A stretch of 64,000 nucleotides of DNA from Paraburkholderia nodosa (GTDB taxonomy: Bacteria; Pseudomonadota; Gammaproteobacteria; Burkholderiales; Burkholderiaceae). This document shows positions 58,786 to 64,000 of the stretch, piece by piece (positions within the stretch are counted from its first letter, which is position 1; each line of letters opens with the position of its first letter). The DNA is taken from the NCBI RefSeq assembly GCF_001718195.1, contig NZ_MCNV01000015.1, forward strand, positions 62,001 to 126,000, read 5' to 3'. The notes under the pieces are model-generated. The model saw nothing but the letters and a program-made list of their open reading frames with translations, searched no databases and had not been told where the DNA came from. A program made the position numbers and the translations under genes.

Positions 58786-60129
58786 CTAACCGGCATTTTG
58801 GCTGACCGCAAAAAACCGGTTCTCCGGTCTCGGCAGGCCGAGATGCTCGCGTAGCGTATTGCCCTCGTACTCGCGACGGAAAATGCCGCGCCGCTGCAAC
58901 TCGGGCACGACTTTCTCCACGAAGTCGTCGAGGCCCGCGGGCAGATACGGGAACATCACGTTGAAGCCATCGCTGCCCGCCTCCACCAGCCATTGCTCCA
59001 TCTCGTCCGCGATCGAATCCGGTGTGCCGACCATTTGCAGGCCCGAGTAACCGCCCACGCGCTGCGCGAGCTGGCGAATCGTCAAGCCCTCGTCGCGCGC
59101 CCAGTCCACCACGCGTTGCCGCGCGGTACGGCTCGCATTGCTCTCCGGAATCTCGGGCAGCGGGCCGTCCGGCTCGAAACCGGAGACGTCGTGACCGAGC
59201 GCGATCGAAAGCGAGGCAATGCCGCTGTCATAGTGCACGAAGCTGTCGAGACGTTCGCGCTTCTCGCGCGCCTCTTCCTGCGAGTCGCCCACCACGACGA
59301 ACGCGCCAGGCAGGATCTTCAGATGATCGGGATCGCGGCCCAGCTTTTCCATGCGCCCCTTCACGTCGGCATAGAAACGCTTGCCGGCTTCGAGATTCGG
59401 CTGCGCGGTGAAGACCGCCTCGGCCGTTTCGGCAGCGAGTTGCCGCCCGGCCTCCGACGATCCGGCCTGCACCACCACCGGCCAGCCCTGCGGCGGCCGC
59501 GCAATATTGAGCGGCCCGCGCACGCAATAGTAGTCACCCTTGTGCGCGAGCACATGGAGCTTCTCCGGATCGAAATACTCGCCGCTCTCCACGTCGCGCA
59601 GGAATGCATCGTCGGCCCAACTGTCCCAGAGGCCAGTCACGACGTCGAAGAATTCGCGGGCGCGGCGATAGCGTTCGTCGTGCTCCACGTGTTCCTCGAG
59701 GCCGAAATTGAGCGCTGCGTCTGGATTGGAAGTCGTCACGAGGTTCCACCCGGCGCGGCCGCCGCTCAGATGATCCAGCGAGGCGAAGCGGCGCGCGACA
59801 TGATATGGCGTGTCGAACGTCGTCGAAGCCGTTGCGACGAGCCCGATCTTCTCCGTCACGGCGGCAAGCGCCGAGAGCAAGGTGAACGGTTCGAACGAGG
59901 TGGCGGTGTGGCTTCGCTTGAGCGCGTTGACCGGCATGTTCAAGACGGCGAGGTGGTCGGCCATGAAGAACGCGTCGAAACGCGCACGCTCGAGCGTCTG
60001 CGCAAAGCGCTTCAGATGCGCGAAATTGAAATTCGCGTCAGGGTATGCACCGGGATAACGCCACGCCCCCGTGTGCAAGCTGACGGGGCGCATGAATGCG
60101 CCGAGATGCAACTGTCGGTTACGGTTCAT
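58786..60129 (-). CDS. NtaA/DmoA-family FMN-dependent monooxygenase (LLM class)
   Basis: This 447-residue enzyme is a second member of the luciferase-like NtaA/SnaA/DszA family: LHLGAFMRPVSLHTGAWRYP, FDAFFMADHLAVLNMPVNAL, GLVATASTTFDTPYHVARRF and GGRAGWNLVTTSNPDAALNF. The version with RPxSxHTGAWRYPGA is common in proteins annotated as nitrilotriacetate or dimethyl-sulfide monooxygenases, but the genome context (SsuA-like protein divergent at 60318) favours an organosulfur substrate. ATG 60129 is chosen because homologues start just before RNRQLHLGAF. Confidence 0.88.
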   Translation of the reverse strand: MNRNRQLHLGAFMRPVSLHTGAWRYPGAYPDANFNFAHLKRFAQTLERARFDAFFMADHLAVLNMPVNALKRSHTATSFEPFTLLSALAAVTEKIGLVATASTTFDTPYHVARRFASLDHLSGGRAGWNLVTTSNPDAALNFGLEEHVEHDERYRRAREFFDVVTGLWDSWADDAFLRDVESGEYFDPEKLHVLAHKGDYYCVRGPLNIARPPQGWPVVVQAGSSEAGRQLAAETAEAVFTAQPNLEAGKRFYADVKGRMEKLGRDPDHLKILPGAFVVVGDSQEEAREKRERLDSFVHYDSGIASLSIALGHDVSGFEPDGPLPEIPESNASRTARQRVVDWARDEGLTIRQLAQRVGGYSGLQMVGTPDSIADEMEQWLVEAGSDGFNVMFPYLPAGLDDFVEKVVPELQRRGIFRREYEGNTLREHLGLPRPENRFFAVSQNAG

Positions 60130-60233
60130 CGCTTCGGCCGCCGGAAAACGAAAGTCACAACATACTCCGGATCGGCAAAATCCGCTGAGGGCGCCAGCGC
60201 AGATAAGCATCTGACAATATCTTGGTTGTGCCG

Positions 60234-60292
60234 ATGTTGAAACAGATTAAGGTGAGAGACGGATCGCCGCGCACGCGCGGCAGTTTCAACAT
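60234..60292. repeat. Widely spaced 10-bp inverted repeat in the monooxygenase/ssuA intergenic region
   Basis: ATGTTGAAAC (60234-60243) and GTTTCAACAT (60283-60292) are perfect inverted copies 39 bp apart, with a GC-rich palindrome (CCGCGC-A-CGCGCGG) in between. It lies in the divergent promoter region, ending 26 bp before the ssuA start. It could be a two-site operator or a long hairpin in the ssuA leader. Confidence 0.5.
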
Positions 60293-60317
60293 GCATCTTT
60301 AAACAGGCAACGGCACG

Positions 60318-61352
60318 ATGTCGAACGACAACTACGACCATCACGACGACCACACGGCAAACGGCGCGCGCCGCAAGCTATTGAAGCTCGCAGCGGGGGC
60401 CGCGACGGCCGCCGCGCTGCGTGGCGCAACGGGGCTCACGAGCGCTGCCGCGTTGACGCTTCAAAGCGGCGCGGCACGCGCGGACGAAGGCCGGGTCCTG
60501 CGCATCGGTTTCCAGAAGTACGGCAACTTTGTGGTGCTAAAGGCTCAGCACACGCTGGAGAAGCGGCTCGCGCCGCTCGGCTTCACCGTGCAATGGCTCG
60601 AGTTTCCCGGTGGCCCGCAGTTGCTGGAAGGGCTTGCCGCCGGCGCGGTGGATGTCGGCACCGTGGGCGAAACGCCGCCCATCTTTGCGCAGGCCGGCGG
60701 CGTGGATTTCGTCTACGTTGCCAGCGAACCGCCCGCGCCGCAGGGTGAGGCCATTGTCGTGCACGAAGATTCGCCGATCCGCACGCCCGCCGACCTGCGC
60801 GGCAGGCGCGTTGCGTTCAACAAAGGCTCGAACGTGCACTATCTGCTCGTCAAGGCGCTGCAGAGAGCCAACCTCAAGTATGAAGATATCCAGCCCGTCT
60901 ATCTCGCTCCCGCCGATGCGCGCGCCGCATTCACGAGCGGCAGCGTGGACGCCTGGGTGATCTGGGATCCCTACCTCGCGGCAATCGAACGCCAGGCGAA
61001 AGTGCGTTCGATCGCGAACGGCGAAAACCTCGTTCGCAATACACAGTACTACATAGCAAGCCGTAACTTCGCGAACGCGTATGCGTCTGTCCTGCATGCG
61101 GTCGTGGAGGAAATCGGCGCCGTGGACGCCTGGGCACGCGACAACGTTCCGGCCGTTGCGGCTCAACTGTCACCGCTTGTCGGCCTCGACGCGTCGACGC
61201 TCGAACTCGCCCTCAGGCGCGCGAGCTACGGCGTGCAGCCCGTCGACGCGGCCACGCTCGCCTACCAGCAGAAAATTGCCGATACGTTCTCCGAACTCAA
61301 GCTGATCCCGAAGAAGCTCGTCGTCGCCGATGCGCGCTGGCAATCCGCCTGA
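60318..61352 (+). CDS. ssuA: Aliphatic sulfonate ABC transporter substrate-binding protein
   Basis: This 344-residue protein has an unusual His/Asp-rich start (NDNYDHHDDHTANGARRKLL) before a hydrophobic Tat- or Sec-type signal, then the SsuA fold: LRIGFQKYGNFVVLKAQHTL, FPGGPQLLEGLAAGAVDVGT, GRRVAFNKGSNVHYLLVKAL and GSVDAWVIWDPYLAAIERQA. It should bind alkanesulfonates in the periplasm. No permease or ATPase is next to it, so it probably feeds an SsuBC encoded elsewhere. The DHHDDH cluster may bind a metal but is not typical of the family. Confidence 0.88.
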   Translation: MSNDNYDHHDDHTANGARRKLLKLAAGAATAAALRGATGLTSAAALTLQSGAARADEGRVLRIGFQKYGNFVVLKAQHTLEKRLAPLGFTVQWLEFPGGPQLLEGLAAGAVDVGTVGETPPIFAQAGGVDFVYVASEPPAPQGEAIVVHEDSPIRTPADLRGRRVAFNKGSNVHYLLVKALQRANLKYEDIQPVYLAPADARAAFTSGSVDAWVIWDPYLAAIERQAKVRSIANGENLVRNTQYYIASRNFANAYASVLHAVVEEIGAVDAWARDNVPAVAAQLSPLVGLDASTLELALRRASYGVQPVDAATLAYQQKIADTFSELKLIPKKLVVADARWQSA

Positions 61353-61384
61353 GCGCGCTGACGCCCGGTTGTCGAGACATGGCA

Positions 61385-61412
61385 GCCGCGCCTGGCATCG
61401 CGCCAGGGCGGC
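61385..61412. terminator. Hairpin between convergent ssuA and groEL
   Basis: CCTGGC-N5-GCCAGG, extended by GCCGC/GCGGC across a one-base bulge, makes an 11-bp stem in the 87-bp gap between convergent stops. No T-run is present. Confidence 0.5.
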
Positions 61413-61439
61413 CTTCCCCCCTTGCCCGGCAAAACCGGC

Positions 61440-63074
61440 CTAGAAGCCGAGATCGGCGCCGCCAGGGCCACCCACCGGCGCTTGCGCCGCCTGGGCTTTG
61501 GGAGCCTCATGCACCGTGGCATCGGTCGTGAGCAATAGTCCCGCCACCGAAGCCGCGTTTTGCAGCGCCGTGCGCGTGACCTTGGTCGGATCGAGCACGC
61601 CCTTTTCAACCAGATCGCCGTATTCGCCCGTGGCCGCGTCGTAACCGAAGTTGCCCGTGCCTTCCGCGACCTTCGCCGCCACCACGCTCGCTTCTTCGCC
61701 CGCATTGCTCACGATCTGACGCAGCGGTTCTTCCAGTGCACGCAGCACGATCTTCACGCCCGCCGTCTGGTCGGCGTTCTTGCCCTTCAGGTCGAGGATC
61801 GCCTGACGCACGCGGATCAGCGCCACGCCGCCACCCGGCACGATGCCCTCTTCCACGGCCGCACGCGTGGCATGCAACGCATCGTCCACGCGGTCCTTCT
61901 TTTCCTTCACTTCGATCTCGGTGGCGCCGCCCACCTTGATGACAGCCACGCCGCCCGCCAGCTTCGCCACACGTTCCTGCAGCTTCTCGCGGTCGTAGTC
62001 GGAGGTCGCTTCCTCGATCTGCACGCGAATCTGCTTCACACGCGCCTCGATGGCGCCGGCTTCGCCCGCGCCGTCGATCACCGTGGTGTTTTCCTTGCCC
62101 ACCTCGATGCGCTTGGCCTGGCCCAGCTCCTGGAGCGTGGCCTTCTCCAGCGTGAGGCCCGTTTCCTCGGCGACCACCTGGCCGCCCGTGAGGATCGCGA
62201 TGTCTTCGAGCAGCGCCTTGCGGCGGTCGCCGAAACCCGGCGCCTTCACGGCCACCGTCTTCAGCACGCCGCGAATGTTGTTGACGACGAGCGTGGCGAG
62301 CGCCTCGCCCTCGATATCCTCGGCGATCAGCAGCAGCGGGCGCCCGGCCTTCGCCACCTGTTCGAGCAGCGGCAGCAGGTCGCGAATGTTCGAGATCTTC
62401 TTGTCGTGCAGGAGGATGAACGGATTGTCGAGTTCGGCGACCTGCTTGTCCGGGTTGTTGATGAAGTACGGCGAGAGATAGCCGCGATCGAACTGCAAGC
62501 CCTCCACGACGTCGAGTTCGTCGGCGAGCGACTTGCCGTCTTCCACCGTGATCACGCCTTCCTTGCCCACGCGATCGATCGCCTCGGCAATGCGCTGGCC
62601 AATCGACTCCTCGCCGTTGGCCGAAATCGTCGCGACCTGCGCAATCTCCTTGCTCGTCGTGGTGGGCTTGCTGATCTTCCTGAGTTCTTCAACGGCGGCC
62701 ACCACCGCCTTGTCGATGCCGCGCTTCAGGTCGAGCGGGTTGAGCCCCGCCGCCACGTACTTCTGCCCTTCGCGCACGATCGCCTGCGCAAGCACGGTGG
62801 CGGTCGTGGTGCCGTCGCCCGCTGCGTCGCTCGTTTTCGAGGCGACTTCCTTGACGACCTGCGCGCCGATGTTCTGGAGCTTGTCGGCCAGTTCGATTTC
62901 CTTGGCGACCGAAACGCCGTCCTTGGTCACGACGGGCGCGCCGAAGCTGCGTTCGAGCACGACGTTGCGGCCCTTCGGGCCGAGCGTGACCTTGACGGCG
63001 TCGGCGAGCAGGTTCACGCCTTCGATGAGTTTGGTGCGGGCGATGTCGCCGAATACGATGTCTTTGGCTGCCAT
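61440..63074 (-). CDS. groEL: Chaperonin GroEL (secondary copy)
   Basis: This 544-residue chaperonin folds proteins with GroES. Diagnostic segments are AAKDIVFGDIARTKLIEGVN, VTLGPKGRNVVLERSFGAPV, DGTTTATVLAQAIVREGQKY and GGGVALIRVRQAI. The C-terminus ends GGPGGADLGF and lacks the GGM repeat of the main housekeeping GroEL, and the N-terminal DIVFGD is the divergent form seen in additional Burkholderiaceae copies. It follows groES by 26 bp. Confidence 0.95.
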   Translation of the reverse strand: MAAKDIVFGDIARTKLIEGVNLLADAVKVTLGPKGRNVVLERSFGAPVVTKDGVSVAKEIELADKLQNIGAQVVKEVASKTSDAAGDGTTTATVLAQAIVREGQKYVAAGLNPLDLKRGIDKAVVAAVEELRKISKPTTTSKEIAQVATISANGEESIGQRIAEAIDRVGKEGVITVEDGKSLADELDVVEGLQFDRGYLSPYFINNPDKQVAELDNPFILLHDKKISNIRDLLPLLEQVAKAGRPLLLIAEDIEGEALATLVVNNIRGVLKTVAVKAPGFGDRRKALLEDIAILTGGQVVAEETGLTLEKATLQELGQAKRIEVGKENTTVIDGAGEAGAIEARVKQIRVQIEEATSDYDREKLQERVAKLAGGVAVIKVGGATEIEVKEKKDRVDDALHATRAAVEEGIVPGGGVALIRVRQAILDLKGKNADQTAGVKIVLRALEEPLRQIVSNAGEEASVVAAKVAEGTGNFGYDAATGEYGDLVEKGVLDPTKVTRTALQNAASVAGLLLTTDATVHEAPKAQAAQAPVGGPGGADLGF

Positions 63075-63100
63075 GATGACGTGCTCTCTCAGGTTCTCGC

Positions 63101-63391
63101 TTATTGATTGACGACTGCGACGATGTCTTCTTCGCGCAGCACGAGGAGTTCGTTGCCGTCGACCTTCACGGTCTGGCCCGCGTATTTGCCGAACAGCACG
63201 CGGTCTCCCGCGTTCAGGTCCGGCGCAATGCGGCGGCCGTCGTTGTCGCGGCGGCCCGGTCCCACGGCCAGCACTTCGCCCTGGTCCGGCTTTTCGGCGG
63301 CGCTATCGGGAATGACGATGCCCGACGCGGTGCGGGTTTCCTGGTCGAGTCGTTTGACGATCACGCGATCGTGCAGTGGGCGCAGGCTCAT
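63101..63391 (-). CDS. groES: Co-chaperonin GroES
   Basis: This 96-residue protein has SLRPLHDRVIVKRLDQETRT, the mobile loop with TASGIVIPDSAAEKPDQGEV and LAVGPGRRDNDGR, and the roof/terminal segments GDRVLFGKYAGQTVKVDGNE. Length is standard. The start at 63391 is the ATG in front of SLRPLHDR; upstream in-frame codons run through the CIRCE operator and are rejected. First gene of the groES-groEL operon. Confidence 0.96.
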   Translation of the reverse strand: MSLRPLHDRVIVKRLDQETRTASGIVIPDSAAEKPDQGEVLAVGPGRRDNDGRRIAPDLNAGDRVLFGKYAGQTVKVDGNELLVLREEDIVAVVNQ

Positions 63392-63434
63392 GGGTGGCTT
63401 CCTTGCGGTTATCTCTCGGTTATTCGCGGTGAAA

Positions 63435-63461
63435 ATGGCACTCGCCTCGTGCGAGTGCTGA
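63435..63461 (-). promoter_or_regulatory. CIRCE operator for HrcA
   Basis: The reverse strand reads TCAGCACTC-GCACGAGGC-GAGTGCCAT. The CIRCE consensus is TTAGCACTC-N9-GAGTGCTAA, so the core GCACTC-N9-GAGTGC is perfect and three flanking bases differ. It lies 44-70 bp before groES, where HrcA repression of heat-shock operons acts. Confidence 0.88.
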
Positions 63462-63590
63462 TGGAAAACCGAGTATAGAAAGCCGGCGCGCGCCGCTCCA
63501 ATAACGGATTGGCAGATCGATATCTCACGAACGGGCTTATCGATATCGCGCGGAAGTGGAAAACGGAAAGGAGAGAGGAAAAGAGGAAGC

Positions 63591-63616
63591 GGAGCGGCGT
63601 CAGGCAACGCCGCTCC
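63591..63616 (-). terminator. Probable terminator of the cysteine desulfurase-family gene
   Basis: GGAGCGGCGT and ACGCCGCTCC form a perfect 10-bp stem with a CAGGCA loop just after the stop of the reverse-strand gene; a pyrimidine run with TCTTTTCC follows on that strand. Confidence 0.65.
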
Positions 63617-63625
63617 GGAGTCGTG

Positions 63626-64000
63626 TTACTGCCGCGGCGCCAGACCGCGAACGACCGACACGAGCGCATCGACCTCTTCGCACGTGTTGTAGAACGCGAG
63701 CGAGGGCCGCACGGTGGCTTCCAGACCGAAACGGCGCAGAATGGGCTGGGCGCAATGATGCCCCGCGCGCACTGCAATGCCTTCGCGGCTCAGCGCCTGC
63801 CCCACCTCTTCGGTGCTGTAGCCCTTCAGCACGAACGACAGCACGCTGGCCTTGTCGCGAGCCGTGCCCACGAGGCGCACGCCCGGCACCGGCGCGAGCA
63901 CGCTCGTTGCGTAGGCAAGCAGATCGTGCTCGTAACGCGCGATGTTTTCGATGCCGACGCGGCTCACATAGTCCAGCGCGGCGCCCAGCCCCACCGCATC
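63626..64000 (-). CDS. Cysteine desulfurase / SufS-like aminotransferase class V (N-terminus outside window)
   Basis: The visible 125 or so C-terminal residues run to the window edge without a start. RAGHHCAQPILRRFGLEATV carries the active-site cysteine of SufS/CsdA-type cysteine desulfurases (R-x-GHHCA), followed by RPSLAFYNTCEEVDALVSVV, the usual C-terminal helix. Such PLP enzymes remove sulfur from cysteine for iron-sulfur cluster or thiol biosynthesis. It lies upstream of groES on the same strand, separated by a likely terminator, so it is not part of that operon. An in-frame ATG at 63994 is internal. Confidence 0.85.
   Translation of the reverse strand, partial: DAVGLGAALDYVSRVGIENIARYEHDLLAYATSVLAPVPGVRLVGTARDKASVLSFVLKGYSTEEVGQALSREGIAVRAGHHCAQPILRRFGLEATVRPSLAFYNTCEEVDALVSVVRGLAPRQ

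Noticed and set aside
1..64000. tRNA genes, rRNA, CRISPR arrays, insertion sequences, phage attachment sites
   Set aside because: No cloverleaf with a CCA-type end, no regularly spaced repeats, no transposase or integrase motif was found by reading.

Overview
The window is about 64 kb of high-GC, densely coded DNA with the gene content of a Burkholderiaceae chromosome, most like Paraburkholderia, Caballeronia or Burkholderia. Indicators are a monomeric isocitrate dehydrogenase, many LysR regulators, a fused nitrate reductase/diflavin reductase, a NodT-HlyD-DUF2955 efflux set and a secondary groESL copy. I see no rRNA, tRNA, CRISPR array, integrase or insertion sequence. Both ends cut a gene.

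Layout. 1-6.3 kb: a truncated substrate-binding protein divergent from a two-component system, a SotB-like exporter, a haloperoxidase-like hydrolase, and a MarR regulator plus small membrane protein that share an operator motif. 6.6-14.1 kb: icd, a VirK/YbjX protein with GTTT repeats upstream, ilvD and a phospholipase C/acid phosphatase-family protein. 14.1-25.5 kb: an assimilatory nitrate cluster. 25.7-32.5 kb: a secreted cysteine-rich protein and an efflux operon. 32.8-39.5 kb: quinone reductase/LysR pair, LysE exporter, ferredoxin-metallo-beta-lactamase fusion, and a LysR divergent from a three-module carboxymuconolactone-decarboxylase-like protein. 40.2-47.9 kb: an acyl-CoA dehydrogenase/SDR/kinase-like/phosphatase operon, class II aldolase, two LysR genes and an alpha/beta hydrolase. 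48-61.4 kb: an organosulfur-scavenging region (SfnB/DszC-like and DszA-like flavoenzymes, a ribose-type ABC transporter, a cystine-type ABC transporter, an SsuA-like binding protein). 61.4-64 kb: groESL behind a CIRCE operator and the end of a cysteine desulfurase-family gene.

The strongest signal is the nitrate cluster. Three transcription units (nirB-nirD-nasA, cobA, and nitrate-sensor-like gene-narK) each show the same upstream architecture: a sigma-54 type -24/-12 element, then a hairpin with a six-base loop having A at position 1 and G at position 4, then a second such hairpin that overlaps the 5' arm of a terminator-like hairpin. That is the layout of a leader RNA read by an ANTAR-domain antiterminator (NasR/NasT type). 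Two NtrC-like 17-bp sites lie between the divergent nirB and cobA promoters and two weaker ones lie upstream of the narK promoter. Transport, both reduction steps and siroheme supply would therefore need nitrogen limitation to initiate and nitrate or nitrite to elongate. No ANTAR protein is encoded here.

All assignments come from reading the sequence and from family knowledge; no database search was run.
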